From: Vibrio atypicus
GTDB taxonomy: Bacteria > Pseudomonadota > Gammaproteobacteria > Enterobacterales > Vibrionaceae
NCBI RefSeq assembly: GCF_009811315.1
Contig: NZ_BLID01000001.1
Location: 558,001-622,000 of the forward strand
Length of the DNA stretch: 64,000 nucleotides
Reading direction: 5' to 3'
Positions 44,919 to 54,498 of the stretch are shown one piece after another. Positions within the stretch are counted from its first letter, which is position 1. Each line of letters begins with the position of its first letter. A program made the position numbers and the translations under genes. The notes beneath the pieces were generated by a model that did no database searches, had not been told where the DNA came from, and saw only the letters and a program-made list of their open reading frames with translations.

Positions 44919-46877
44919 ATGAAACGTACTGCTCTTACCCTTCTCGCTTTAGCGATCTCAACAGGGTGCTTGGCTGCGGTAGACTCAAAACCAGCAACTC
45001 AAGCAACCATTGACGCTAACCAAGATCTCTACAAAACGCTTCCTTTTAACAACCAAAAGGACTTTGAACGAGCTCAAAAAGGTTTTATCGCTAAACAAGA
45101 TGTAGTCACAATTAAAAACGAGCAGGGAGATGTTGTCTGGGATTTAGAAGAATACAAAAAATTTATCACGCTAGACGCAAAAGCCCCCGATAGTGTTAAC
45201 CCTAGCCTTTGGCGCAACGCCCAGTTGAATGTCATTAACGGTTTATTCAAAGTCACCGATGGCATCTACCAAATAAGAGGCTACGACCTAACTAACATCA
45301 CTTTTATCGAAGGCGAGAAAGGTTGGATTGTTTTTGACCCTTTGATCTCTCAAGAAACGGCTAAAGCAGCACTTGATTTTATAAATACAGAGCTCGGTGA
45401 ACGCCCCGTTACAGCGGTCATTTATAGCCACAGCCACATTGACCACTTTGGTGGTGTTCGCGGCATCGTAGATGAAGCTGATGTTAACGCGGGCAAAGTC
45501 CAAATTATTGCCTCACATGGTTTTACTGAGCATGCCGTATCTGAAAACGTTATCGCAGGTAATGCGATGGGAAGGCGCGCTATCTACATGTATGGCGCAT
45601 TGCTCCCGCGAAACGCACAAGGTGGTGTCAATGGCGGTTTAGGCCAAACAACTTCGACCGGTCTCCCAACTCTTATTCGCCCAACCTTGATCATAGAAAA
45701 AACCGGAGAAGAGCATATTGTAGATGGCATAAAAATGGTCTTCCAATACACGCCTGGTTCAGAAGCTCCGACTGAGATCAATACATGGATTCCAGAAAAG
45801 AAAGCGCTATGGATGGCAGAAAACAGCACTAACACTATGCACAACATTCTCACACTTCGTGGCGCCCAAGTACGCGACGCGTTGAAATGGTCCTCTTACT
45901 TAAATGAAACCATCGAAATGTGGGGCGATGACGTGGAAGTCAAATTCCAAAGCCACCACTGGCCAATGTGGGGACAAGAAGAGATTGTCGATTACTTCAA
46001 ACTACAGCGTGATATGTACAAATACACTCACGATCAAACCGTTCGTTTGATGAACCAAGGTTATATTGGCTCAGAGATCTCAGAGATCATCCAATTCCCC
46101 AAAGAGATTGACCAAAATTGGAACACTCGCGGTTACTACGGCACACTCAGACATAATAGCCGCGCCGTTTATCAACGTTATATGGGTTGGTATAGCGGTA
46201 ACCCATCAGATCTGAATAACTTACCACCAACTAATGCTGCGGTGAAATATGTCGAGTACATGGGAGGAGAAAGCGCGGTCCTTTCTAGAGCTCAAGCAGA
46301 CTTTGATAACGGTAAATATCGCTGGGTAGCAGAAGTCCTAAAGCATATTGTCTTCGCTAACCCGCAAAGTAAAAAAGGCAAAGCACTGCTCGCAGACGCC
46401 TATGAACAATTGGGTTATCAAGCAGAGTCTGGGCCATGGCGTTCTGTCTACCTCCAGGGGGCTTACGAGCTGAGAAATGGCACCCCATCAGCTGGCGGTA
46501 CCAACACGGCTTCTCCAGACATTATCAAAAACATGCCGCCTGAAATGCTATTTGACTACCTAGCTGTTCGCTTATTGCCAGAAAAAGCCGCAGGTAAAGA
46601 TTATGCCATCAACATTAACTTTACCGACCTTGATGAACAGTACACGCTTTACATTGAAAACTCGGTGCTCAACCACACGACAATGCTCAGTGAGAAACCC
46701 GATGTGTCACTAACCTTGACTAAAGAAGCGCTCGATGATGTTCAGCTAGGGTCGGTCACGCTTGAACAAGCCATTGCGAGCGGAGATATCAAACTGAAAG
46801 GTGATAAGAAAGTGTTCAAAGATTTTGTAGGTATGCTCGATACCTTTAATTTCTGGTTCAACATAGTCACCCCGTAG
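44919..46877 (+). CDS. Alkylsulfatase (MBL fold with SCP2-like C-terminus), exported
   Basis: 652 residues. Signal peptide ending STGCLA near residue 20. The zinc motif is complete (YSHSHIDHFGGVRG near residue 169), with further ligands expected in the MAENSTNTMHNILTLRG segment near 305-320. The C-terminal SCP2-like domain (~530-652) binds the hydrophobic chain. The layout and length match SdsA1/YjcS-type enzymes that cleave alkyl sulfates such as SDS to alcohol and sulfate. A small exported protein follows after 8 bp, and a TetR gene is divergent. Confidence 0.92.
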   Translation: MKRTALTLLALAISTGCLAAVDSKPATQATIDANQDLYKTLPFNNQKDFERAQKGFIAKQDVVTIKNEQGDVVWDLEEYKKFITLDAKAPDSVNPSLWRNAQLNVINGLFKVTDGIYQIRGYDLTNITFIEGEKGWIVFDPLISQETAKAALDFINTELGERPVTAVIYSHSHIDHFGGVRGIVDEADVNAGKVQIIASHGFTEHAVSENVIAGNAMGRRAIYMYGALLPRNAQGGVNGGLGQTTSTGLPTLIRPTLIIEKTGEEHIVDGIKMVFQYTPGSEAPTEINTWIPEKKALWMAENSTNTMHNILTLRGAQVRDALKWSSYLNETIEMWGDDVEVKFQSHHWPMWGQEEIVDYFKLQRDMYKYTHDQTVRLMNQGYIGSEISEIIQFPKEIDQNWNTRGYYGTLRHNSRAVYQRYMGWYSGNPSDLNNLPPTNAAVKYVEYMGGESAVLSRAQADFDNGKYRWVAEVLKHIVFANPQSKKGKALLADAYEQLGYQAESGPWRSVYLQGAYELRNGTPSAGGTNTASPDIIKNMPPEMLFDYLAVRLLPEKAAGKDYAININFTDLDEQYTLYIENSVLNHTTMLSEKPDVSLTLTKEALDDVQLGSVTLEQAIASGDIKLKGDKKVFKDFVGMLDTFNFWFNIVTP

Positions 46878-46885
46878 GAGTAAAT

Positions 46886-47347
46886 ATGAAGCAACTCTAC
46901 CCTATGGTTGCTATCGGCTTGAGCAGTCTAACAATGGCTGCTCACGCATGTACTTATGATGGCCAGTTTCGCAACCCATTCTCCGAAAGCTATCCCGGAG
47001 CATTGGATGTTGCTATTGCCACCTATGAGGCGCTAGATAACCATGAAATCAAAACCATATCGACATTAGAGGGCACGCAAGGATTGAGGCGTGCCAGTTG
47101 GTGGTTACAAGTACTAACAGAGAAACATTCGAATAAGATAAAACCAGTCTCTTACGTGTATCTCATCGATAGTCACTTATGGTCACAAATAGATGAAGAA
47201 AAGCGTATTGCAGTTCATTCAGCTCCAGTAAGTGACGCTTCTCACTCAGTAATACTGCTGAGTGAAGCTGCGTTGAGTGCACTGATTCATGAGCAAGTGA
47301 GCTTTGAGCAAGCAATTGATTTAGGAATCGTACAGTTCTCAGGTTAA
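46886..47347 (+). CDS. Small exported protein of unknown function, coupled to alkylsulfatase
   Basis: 153 residues with a signal peptide (MKQLYPMVAIGLSSLTMAAHA) and the mature start CTYDGQFRNPFSESYPGALDVA. No family recognised. It starts 8 bp after the alkylsulfatase stop with GTAGGAGTAA before its ATG, so it is surely cotranscribed and may assist that enzyme in the periplasm. The cysteine right after the cleavage site is not in a clear lipobox. Confidence 0.75.
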   Translation: MKQLYPMVAIGLSSLTMAAHACTYDGQFRNPFSESYPGALDVAIATYEALDNHEIKTISTLEGTQGLRRASWWLQVLTEKHSNKIKPVSYVYLIDSHLWSQIDEEKRIAVHSAPVSDASHSVILLSEAALSALIHEQVSFEQAIDLGIVQFSG

Positions 47348-47374
47348 TGGCAATCTTAATGATCTCTTTTATCA

Positions 47375-47413
47375 ACACATCGACCCTATCCAGAATAAAT
47401 AGGGTCGATGTGT
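47375..47413. terminator. Bidirectional hairpin between convergent genes
   Basis: ACACATCGACCCTAT and ATAGGGTCGATGTGT form a perfect 15-bp stem with a 9-base loop. There is no T tract on either side, so it may stop transcription less efficiently or need Rho. Confidence 0.65.
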
Positions 47414-47443
47414 GTTAACCGATTAGCATTTACCGATTGCAGA

Positions 47444-48622
47444 CTAGCGCCAAACACCCCACTGGCCTGTCGTGCCAGGCTCCTCATTCGTTGTCCACCA
47501 TTGAGCCGTCCACTCTTTTCCATTGTGCGTCACAATATCACCAGCCGTATAGGTCGCGTCTTTACTCCAAAAGTTGGTTGGTTCCACTGGCGGTGTTGTG
47601 TCAGCTTTAATCAGAGACAATGCGTAGCTAAAGGTATTGTTTGGCGCGAACACTTTATTGGCATAGATGTTCTTAGTATCAAACATATAGTGGTTCATTT
47701 CTTGATGCCAAATACCAATGTACCAATCACCGGTTTGCTGAGCGTTAAACTGATCGGCCAATTCGGCTGACCAATTAGCAGTGTTGTTAGCCGAAATAGG
47801 CAAAGAGACATCGACCACTTCGCTACCACTCGCATCAAAGGTACGAAGACGAACAGTATCTCCCTGCTCAACTGGCCCAAATCCTTGCGGCACATAATAC
47901 CCCAGTGAAGTGAGGTTATTACCCGGTTCGGTCGGGTCTACCGGATCCGTTGGAGGATTAGTGCCTGAGCCACGTAACGTGATATCACTACAGTTGTAGA
48001 AACCTTCACCTGCGACATCTATGCGCTGCCAACGCGTGTAAAGAGTCGCGTCGCCCGTACGATCCGCCGGAAATGTCACCTTCATTCGATAACGTTTTTG
48101 CTCATCAACTGCAATATCACCAGCGGTATCGATGAGCTCCAAGTCATCCCAAGTTAATGGTTGAGTTGGGTCATAAGTTGGCTTGGTAAGGTAGAACTCC
48201 CAATAAGAAGGGTTGTGAGGCGCTTTACCAAAGAAGACCAAATCAATTTGATTATTTTCATCCAAAGCAACATCAGTACGCTGCCAGTGAGGAGAAGCAA
48301 TACTGAGGCCTTTCTTAGCGGAATCGCCTGCAGAACATAGCTCGCCATTCGGCACTATCGCTTTCACATGAGCCATATCGCGATAGTTAGGCACGTTTGC
48401 CGCCACTTCACTTCGTTGTACAAATGGATAAGCCCCCGACAGTTCAAATGCGGCTTGGCATGCTTGGTTTGGAATTTCGTTAGTCCAAAAACCACCATCT
48501 TCATAACAGATATTCTGGCGCGCGTTGGGGAACTCGACCCAACCGTGGGCACTGACATTAAATGAACTCAGCGCAGCAACGGCGCTTAAGCTCAACAAAG
48601 GAAGCGTAGTATTCAATCTCAT
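47444..48622 (-). CDS. Chitin-active lytic polysaccharide monooxygenase (AA10) with CBM5/12
   Basis: 392 residues. Signal cleavage after SFNVSA leaves His at the mature N-terminus (HGWVEFPNARQ), the first half of the copper histidine brace. The second His is in GKAPHNPSYWEFYLTKP near residue 155. A fibronectin/GbpA-like module follows, and residues ~348-392 are a CBM5/12 with aromatic clusters (FWSKDATYTAGDIV, WTAQWWTTNEEPG). It oxidatively cleaves crystalline chitin outside the cell. Single gene; chitin use is typical of vibrios. Confidence 0.93.
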   Translation of the reverse strand: MRLNTTLPLLSLSAVAALSSFNVSAHGWVEFPNARQNICYEDGGFWTNEIPNQACQAAFELSGAYPFVQRSEVAANVPNYRDMAHVKAIVPNGELCSAGDSAKKGLSIASPHWQRTDVALDENNQIDLVFFGKAPHNPSYWEFYLTKPTYDPTQPLTWDDLELIDTAGDIAVDEQKRYRMKVTFPADRTGDATLYTRWQRIDVAGEGFYNCSDITLRGSGTNPPTDPVDPTEPGNNLTSLGYYVPQGFGPVEQGDTVRLRTFDASGSEVVDVSLPISANNTANWSAELADQFNAQQTGDWYIGIWHQEMNHYMFDTKNIYANKVFAPNNTFSYALSLIKADTTPPVEPTNFWSKDATYTAGDIVTHNGKEWTAQWWTTNEEPGTTGQWGVWR

Positions 48623-48669
48623 TATTCATCCTTAAAGTTAGCGACAGATTACTCTACCTATGAGTAACC

Positions 48670-48688
48670 TTTTGTTTGCCAAACAAAA
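48670..48688. promoter_or_regulatory. Palindrome in the LPMO promoter region
   Basis: TTTTGTTTG-C-CAAACAAAA is a perfect 9-bp inverted repeat about 50 bp before the LPMO start. A second inverted repeat GAATATG/CATATTC occurs nearby at 48698-48721. Either could be an operator. The remaining 48.69-48.95 kb intergenic DNA shows nothing else. Confidence 0.4.
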
Positions 48689-48950
48689 CTAGCAGGATGA
48701 ATATGCTTGTTCGGTCATATTCAGGAGATCAATTGTTAGACTTCAAACTGCTTTCCAATATTTTTGTCGGCTCCCCTTTATGTCGTTCTACTCTTTCGAG
48801 CCACTTCAAATAGCGCCACATAATGCAGCCCTCATTATTTATTGTTGATATATAGCAACAGTTTTTTGACTAATAACGGATTTATCAACAATAAACATTT
48901 CCTTAATATCCCTGTCGAATAATTAACCACCAAAGACATAAGGAAATACG

Positions 48951-49802
48951 ATGAGAAACCTTGCTCTCACAATAACTGCATCAGTCGCGATCAGTGCCTC
49001 TGCGATGGCTGAACCATTATTAACGCAAACCATCCCAAACTTACCTGGCGCGGAGTCGATTGTTTTTGATTCATCGAAACAAACCTATTTCGTCTCTCTT
49101 CAAGCTGGCGATAAAGCTGGGGACGGATCTGTTGTTGCACTAAACAAAGATTTCCAGTTCATCGCGACCGTAGCCAGTGGCCTAGAGAACCCGAAAGGGA
49201 TTGCGATGAATGGTGATACTCTTTTCGTTGGAGATATGGAGCACTTAATTGAGATCGACTTATCTTCAGGCGCCGTTGTAAAACATGAAGCGAAAAATGC
49301 CCAGTTCCTGAACGATGTAGCAATCGATGATAAAGGCGATGTGTATGTATCAGACATGTTCACCTCTGTTATTTACAAGCTGTCAGATAACAAAGTCACC
49401 ACATGGATAGATTCACCTAAGCTGGAAAATCCTAACGGGCTAACCTTCATTGATGGTCAACTTTATGTCGCAGCTTGGGGTTACTTTAACGATGGCAACC
49501 CAATTGAAGCGCCATATGGCCGCGTTTTGAAAGTTGATCCAACAACCAAACAGATTTCAGCCATCACTGAAAAACCACTCGGGAATTTGGACGGTATTCA
49601 AGTCGACAATCGTGATGATTTAATCGTCTCCGATTGGAAGCAAGGAGTAGTGTATTCCGTGTCAAAACAAGGCCAGTCTCGAATACTGCTCGACCTACCA
49701 AGAGGGGCAGGCGACATCTACTACTCACCAAACACCTACCAACTCTTTGTGCCAATGGCGTTAGAAGGTGAAGTGCTCGTCTTCCGCAATATCATCCTTT
49801 AA
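48951..49802 (+). CDS. Periplasmic SMP-30/gluconolactonase-like beta-propeller protein
   Basis: 283 residues with a signal peptide ending ASAMA near residue 20. Repeated propeller strands appear (NPKGIAMNGDTLFVGDM, LNDVAIDDKGDVYVSDM, NPNGLTFIDGQLYVAAWG, NLDGIQVDNRDDLIVSDW), as in SMP-30/gluconolactonase proteins that hydrolyse lactones or bind metals. It stands alone after a stretch of promoter DNA. Substrate unknown. Confidence 0.85.
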   Translation: MRNLALTITASVAISASAMAEPLLTQTIPNLPGAESIVFDSSKQTYFVSLQAGDKAGDGSVVALNKDFQFIATVASGLENPKGIAMNGDTLFVGDMEHLIEIDLSSGAVVKHEAKNAQFLNDVAIDDKGDVYVSDMFTSVIYKLSDNKVTTWIDSPKLENPNGLTFIDGQLYVAAWGYFNDGNPIEAPYGRVLKVDPTTKQISAITEKPLGNLDGIQVDNRDDLIVSDWKQGVVYSVSKQGQSRILLDLPRGAGDIYYSPNTYQLFVPMALEGEVLVFRNIIL

Positions 49803-49807
49803 ACCGA

Positions 49808-49840
49808 AAGCCCCACAATCACAGTGATTGTTGGGGCTTG
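49808..49840 (+). terminator. Terminator of the SMP-30-like gene
   Basis: AAGCCCCACAATCAC, short loop, GTGATTGTTGGGGCTT; the downstream T tract is weak. Confidence 0.65.
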
Positions 49841-49983
49841 CTGTCTTTGCTGTAAATGGAAATAGCATACGTGTATAAGATTTTACACTGATAGGTTGCT
49901 TGAATATGCTTCTCATTTCCTAATCACTTATAAAGCGTGTCATAATCCTTTTTCTACACCAAGTTAACATTTGAAGGATCCAA

Positions 49984-51831
49984 ATGACTGCTACCGAATA
50001 TCTCAATGACCTAAATCGACGTTACCTTGCTATCCACCGCAGTAAAGAAGACTTCTTCTGGGAAACGTACATGGGGATCAGTGATGACCATGATGGCTCA
50101 ACCAAAGCGCAAACTGCATGGACCAATTTCTTAAGTGATGCAGAGCAAATCACCGCCATCAAACAGCAGCTAGAAGCGGCAGAATCGATTGCCGATACCA
50201 CTGAAAAACAGCAAACACTTATTGGCTTACAAGGTTGGTTAGCGACTTTTCAATCTCATGCGATTGAAGGTAGTGACGCTCAGTCTTTAAAAAATGAGTT
50301 GATCGCTTTTGAAGCCTCGCTGTTTGAGAAAAAACAAAAACATACGCTCTACTATCAAGATGAAAACGGTAACCAAGTCGAAGGCTCATTGCCAGTTTTA
50401 GCCGCCACTATTCGCACCAATGACAATGAACAGGCTCGCCAGTCAGCGCATCAAGCTTTACTTGGCCTAGAGCAATGGTTACTTGAAAACGGTTTTGTCG
50501 AACTGATTAAACTGCGTAACCAATTTGCCCGTTCACTTGGTTACGATAGCTTCTTTGATTATTCCGTCACCAAAAAAGAGATGATGTCATCAACCAAGTT
50601 GTTTGCGATTCTGGATGATTTCGAAGTACGTACGCGCGAAGCCAACCTAATAAGTTTGGCAAACCTTGCAAAAGAGAAAGGCCAAAACGCGTTAACAGGG
50701 CATAACTTGGTCTATTCGTACTCTGGCGACGCGATGCGTGATCTTGACCCGTATGTCCCATTCTCCAAATCACTACGCCGCTGGGTAGAATCCTTTGGCC
50801 GCCTGAATATTGAATACTCACAGGCAGAGCTAACGCTGGATTTGCTTGACCGAAAAGGTAAGTACCAAAACGGTTTCTGCCATGGTCCAGTGCCGTCTTT
50901 CTATGATCAGAATGAGTGGGTTGCAGCGCAAGTTAACTTTACGAGCAACGCAAAACCAGACCAAGTCGGCAGCGGCTATTCAGGCATCAACACTCTGTTC
51001 CATGAAGGTGGCCACGCCGCGCATTTTGCTAACGTTAAAATGAACGCGCCATGCTTCTCTCAAGAGTTTGCGCCAACGTCAATGGCCTACGCTGAAACAC
51101 AATCGATGTTCTGTGATAGCTTGCTAAATGATGCGGACTGGCTAAAACAATACGCGCTAGATGCCGATGGAAACCCAGTTCCTGATGACGTGATCAAAAC
51201 AATGATCAACAGCAGCCAACCTTTTGCCGCTTACGAAGAACGTAGCATTCTAGTGGTGCCGTACTTTGAACGAGCTCTCTATCAGTTGAGCGATGAAGAA
51301 CTCACTCCAGAGCGCATCACCGCATTGGCTCGCGAATGTGAGAAAAACATTTTAGGTATCGAATGTAGCCCTCGCCCATTGATGGCGATTCCACATCTAA
51401 TCTCTGATGAAGCAGCCTGTGCATACCACGGTTACTTACTCGCACACATGGCGGTTTATCAAACCCGAGCTTACTTCTTAGATAAATTTGGCTATCTAAC
51501 CGATAACCCAGAAATCGGCCCATTGCTCGCAAAACATTACTGGCATGCGGGCAATAAGCTCTCTCACAACGAGACAATCATTAGTTTAACGGGTGAAGGA
51601 TTTAACGCTAAGTATCTTGCTGATGCCTGTAACCAATCACCACAACAAGCTTGGGCTGCGCAACAAGAGAAAATTGCTGGGCTTGCTACGCGTCAAAGAG
51701 CTGAGGTGGCTTCACTGAACGCAACGATTAAAGTGGTAGACGGCAGTAAAGAGTTGGCCAATAACCAAGATTCTGACGAGCAGATGTGTGATCAATTTGA
51801 GCACTACATTAAGCAAACTTACGGCTGTTAA
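49984..51831 (+). CDS. M3-family oligopeptidase
   Basis: 615 residues, no signal peptide. The zinc site is LFHEGGHAAHFANV near residue 337, with the third ligand probably in MAYAETQSMFCDSLL about 25 residues later. The long helical fold and size match M3 peptidases (thimet oligopeptidase/PepF-like) that cut short peptides in the cytosol. It is closest in feel to the PepF-like branch rather than Dcp or PrlC, which are longer. Single gene with its own terminator. Confidence 0.88.
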   Translation: MTATEYLNDLNRRYLAIHRSKEDFFWETYMGISDDHDGSTKAQTAWTNFLSDAEQITAIKQQLEAAESIADTTEKQQTLIGLQGWLATFQSHAIEGSDAQSLKNELIAFEASLFEKKQKHTLYYQDENGNQVEGSLPVLAATIRTNDNEQARQSAHQALLGLEQWLLENGFVELIKLRNQFARSLGYDSFFDYSVTKKEMMSSTKLFAILDDFEVRTREANLISLANLAKEKGQNALTGHNLVYSYSGDAMRDLDPYVPFSKSLRRWVESFGRLNIEYSQAELTLDLLDRKGKYQNGFCHGPVPSFYDQNEWVAAQVNFTSNAKPDQVGSGYSGINTLFHEGGHAAHFANVKMNAPCFSQEFAPTSMAYAETQSMFCDSLLNDADWLKQYALDADGNPVPDDVIKTMINSSQPFAAYEERSILVVPYFERALYQLSDEELTPERITALARECEKNILGIECSPRPLMAIPHLISDEAACAYHGYLLAHMAVYQTRAYFLDKFGYLTDNPEIGPLLAKHYWHAGNKLSHNETIISLTGEGFNAKYLADACNQSPQQAWAAQQEKIAGLATRQRAEVASLNATIKVVDGSKELANNQDSDEQMCDQFEHYIKQTYGC

Positions 51832-51854
51832 TAAGCTTTAGGTCTATTGCCACT

Positions 51855-51882
51855 AAAAGGCCGCTCTCTTTGCGGCCTTTTT
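51855..51882 (+). terminator. Terminator of the M3 peptidase gene
   Basis: AAAAGGCCGC, loop TCTCTTT, GCGGCCTTTTT. Confidence 0.88.
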
Positions 51883-51933
51883 ACTACTAGAAATAGACTT
51901 ATCTGACATCCGTCGCCATTCAAGGAGGAAGGT

Positions 51934-52413
51934 ATGATTACAATTCGCAAAGCCAACGCAGCAGACGTTCAACCCATTTATGACTTGAGAAAACGCGCCA
52001 TCCTTAACCAATGTGCTGACCACTATCAACCAGAACAACTGGCACTTTGGACGCAAGGGGGTATCTCCGACAAACTTTTGCAAGATATCGTTGCGACCTT
52101 CTATGTCTCTGAGCTGAATGATCAAGTGATTGGCTGCGGTAAATTGAACACTGAAAGCGGCATGGTTGATGCAATTTTCGTCGATCCACCCTATTTTGGA
52201 TTAGGTGCCGCAAAGCTGATGCTCTCTTTTTTAGAAGAGATGGCTAACGAGCATAAACTGGAAAAGATGGTTTTAGAATCAACCCTCAACGCCGCTCCAT
52301 TCTATCGTTCATTCGGCTTTCAAGGAGAAGAACACTCCACTTATCATTCACCAAGAGGTGTTAGCCTCGACTGTATTTGGATGGAAAAGCAGCTTCAAAA
52401 GGAGAGAGCATGA
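51934..52413 (+). CDS. GNAT-family N-acetyltransferase
   Basis: 159 residues with TIRKANAADVQPIYDLRKRA at the start, the CoA-binding VDPPYFGLGAAKLMLSFLEEM near residue 88, and NAAPFYRSFGFQGEE. AAGGAGGAAGGT precedes the ATG. It overlaps the next gene as ATGA, so a three-gene unit with a VOC protein and an ASCH protein is likely. Substrate unknown. Confidence 0.87.
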   Translation: MITIRKANAADVQPIYDLRKRAILNQCADHYQPEQLALWTQGGISDKLLQDIVATFYVSELNDQVIGCGKLNTESGMVDAIFVDPPYFGLGAAKLMLSFLEEMANEHKLEKMVLESTLNAAPFYRSFGFQGEEHSTYHSPRGVSLDCIWMEKQLQKERA

Positions 52414-52778
52414 TTAGCCATATCGACCATGTTGTCCTGACGGTTTCGAATATATCTACCTCAGTTGCCTTTTATCAACGAGCCTTGCTGATGGAAGAGA
52501 TCACCTTCGCTAACGGACGCAAAGCGCTCAAATTTGGTAACCAAAAGATCAACTTACAACTATTGGGACAAGAACCTAGAAACCGAGCGCAAGTTGGCTC
52601 AGGAGATCTTTGCCTAATTACACATTGGCCACTTGAAGAAGTGATTACTCACTTAACTAAAGAACAGATTCAAATTGTCGAAGGGCCGGTTGAGAAATCT
52701 GGCGCGCAAGGCTCCATTCAGTCTGTCTACTTTTTAGATCCAGACTCCAATCTGATTGAGATTAGCGTTTACTCTTGA
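52410..52778 (+). CDS. VOC/glyoxalase-superfamily protein
   Basis: 122 residues from ATG 52410, overlapping the GNAT stop by 4 bp with GGAGAGAG before it. MISHIDHVVLTVSNISTSVAFYQRAL and the C-terminal VYFLDPDSNLIEISVYS are typical of one-domain VOC proteins with two His/Glu metal ligands (His7, Glu near 117). It could be a virulence-associated-lyase-like or fosfomycin-resistance-like fold; function unknown. Confidence 0.87.
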   Translation: MISHIDHVVLTVSNISTSVAFYQRALLMEEITFANGRKALKFGNQKINLQLLGQEPRNRAQVGSGDLCLITHWPLEEVITHLTKEQIQIVEGPVEKSGAQGSIQSVYFLDPDSNLIEISVYS

Positions 52779-52807
52779 ACAAGCACGAATAGGAAGAGTT
52801 AGAAATC

Positions 52808-53272
52808 ATGGATGCAAAAAGCCAAGACTATTTAAATCAATACCTTCAATCATTACCGAAAAGCGTCGCAGAGCAGTACACCTCTTTCAGTGCTGATTAC
52901 TATTGTGCAGATGAGTACAATGCCAACCTTTGTGCAGAGCTCATCCTACAAGGTGAAAAACAAGCCTCTTGTAGCATGGAGTATTGGTACAGCCATGAAG
53001 GCGAGACAATGCCAGTCGTTGGCCATCTTCAAGTTGTAACTAACTGGCAAGGCGAGCCCGTTTGCATTGTGGAAATAATGTCTGTTTCAACATGTCCATA
53101 CGATCAAGTGACAGCGGAGTTTGCCGCAGCAGAAGGGGAAGGTGACAAAAGTTTAGAATGGTGGCGCAACGCTCATTGGAAGTTCTTCTCGTTAGAATGT
53201 GAAGAGCTGGGCATTGAACCAAAACAAGATATGTTACTGGTTCTGGAGCGATTTAAAGTCGTCCACAAATAA
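52808..53272 (+). CDS. ASCH-domain protein
   Basis: 154 residues. The ASCH core is CAELILQGEKQASCSMEYWYSHEGE with VGHLQVVTNWQGEPVCIVEI and a final KFFSLECEELG. ASCH domains bind RNA or nucleosides, and some are amidohydrolases for acetylated pyrimidine nucleosides (YqfB). This longer YhfF-like form has no known activity to me. It is third in the GNAT-VOC-ASCH row. Confidence 0.85.
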   Translation: MDAKSQDYLNQYLQSLPKSVAEQYTSFSADYYCADEYNANLCAELILQGEKQASCSMEYWYSHEGETMPVVGHLQVVTNWQGEPVCIVEIMSVSTCPYDQVTAEFAAAEGEGDKSLEWWRNAHWKFFSLECEELGIEPKQDMLLVLERFKVVHK

Positions 53273-53290
53273 GCATCTCCTCAAATAAAA

Positions 53291-53309
53291 TGGCCGCATG
53301 ATGCGGCCA
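53291..53309 (+). terminator. Hairpin after the ASCH gene
   Basis: TGGCCGCAT/ATGCGGCCA nearly perfect palindrome, followed by ATTTCGTTTATTTT; likely terminator with a weak T tract. Confidence 0.6.
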
Positions 53310-53339
53310 ATTTCGTTTATTTTGTCTACTTCAAGACAG

Positions 53340-54476
53340 CTAGCTAAAACTCATCGCCAACGCTGCTGCTACGTTGCGCGAGGTCATCTCCACATTAAAT
53401 GCCGCTTCTTTCAGCGCAGTGGGCAGGTCTGTTGCCCCTAAAACCACACTGTAGACAGCATCAATACCGTGATCGTGTACCACACGACAATCTTGAGCCG
53501 TACTGCCGGCAATACCAATCACAGGTAAGTTATAGAGTTTCGCGGTACGTGCCACACCAATTGGCGTTTTACCATGAATGGTTTGGCTATCAATCCGCCC
53601 TTCGCCCGTAATAACTAAGTCGGCATCTTTCACAACTTCAGCAAGGTTAACCGCATCCATGACTATGCTAATGCCGGGGCGAAGTGTTGCATCAAATAGG
53701 CCCAATAAAGCAGCGCCAAGACCACCCGCAGCGCCTGCACCCGCCTGATTAATCACATCTTTACCATTGGTTTGGCGGATCACTTCAGCATAATGGGCGA
53801 GGTTTTTATCTAGCTGCTCAATCATCTCTGGGGTTGCGCCCTTTTGCGGACCAAACACATGAGAGGCACCTTTCGGGCCACACAAAGGATTATCAACATC
53901 ACAAGCGACTTCGAGTTGAATCTTTGCTAAACGAGGATCTAAGCCTGATAGGTCAATTTCAGCTAAGCCAGCAAGTGCACCACCACCAAACGGTAAGTCA
54001 ACACCTTGAGCATTCACTAATTTTGCACCTAGCGCTTGAGCCATACCCACTCCGCCATCGTTGGTTGAGCTTCCTCCGATACCGATAATGATATGATTCA
54101 CGCCTTCATCCAGTGCGGCCTTGATCAACTGACCGGTTCCATAGGTAGAAGTGAGCAATGGGTTCCTTTCACTCGGCTCCACTAAATGAAGCCCAGATGC
54201 AGCGGCCATTTCGATCACCGCTGTCGACCCATCACCCAATAATCCATAAAACCCTTCCACAGGTTGACCAAGTGGCCCAGTAACATCGACTGTTACGATG
54301 CTGCCACCTGTCGCATCAACCAAGGATTGCACTGTGCCTTCGCCTCCATCAGCCATCGGCAGTTTGATGTATTCTGCCTCTGGCATGATCTCTTTAAAGC
54401 CTTTTTCAATCGCAGTTGCCACTTCCATAGCGGTTAAACTTTCTTTGTAAGAATCTGGAGCGATAACTACTTTCAT
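53340..54476 (-). CDS. garK: Glycerate kinase (2-phosphoglycerate-forming type)
   Basis: 378 residues, near E. coli GarK (381). MKVVIAPDSYKESLTAMEVATAIEKG, MADGGEGTVQSLVDATGG and IIGIGGSSTNDGGVGMAQALG are the class II glycerate kinase motifs. It phosphorylates D-glycerate to 2-phosphoglycerate, the exit step of the glyoxylate pathway encoded around it. It is downstream of the GntP-type permease by 22 bp on the same strand. Confidence 0.94.
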   Translation of the reverse strand: MKVVIAPDSYKESLTAMEVATAIEKGFKEIMPEAEYIKLPMADGGEGTVQSLVDATGGSIVTVDVTGPLGQPVEGFYGLLGDGSTAVIEMAAASGLHLVEPSERNPLLTSTYGTGQLIKAALDEGVNHIIIGIGGSSTNDGGVGMAQALGAKLVNAQGVDLPFGGGALAGLAEIDLSGLDPRLAKIQLEVACDVDNPLCGPKGASHVFGPQKGATPEMIEQLDKNLAHYAEVIRQTNGKDVINQAGAGAAGGLGAALLGLFDATLRPGISIVMDAVNLAEVVKDADLVITGEGRIDSQTIHGKTPIGVARTAKLYNLPVIGIAGSTAQDCRVVHDHGIDAVYSVVLGATDLPTALKEAAFNVEMTSRNVAAALAMSFS

Positions 54477-54498
54477 ATATGTTTCCTATATTAGCTTG

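Noticed and set aside
47375..47413. Perfect 15-bp inverted repeat as an attachment or recombination site
   Set aside because: Its position between two convergent genes makes a transcription stop the simpler reading.
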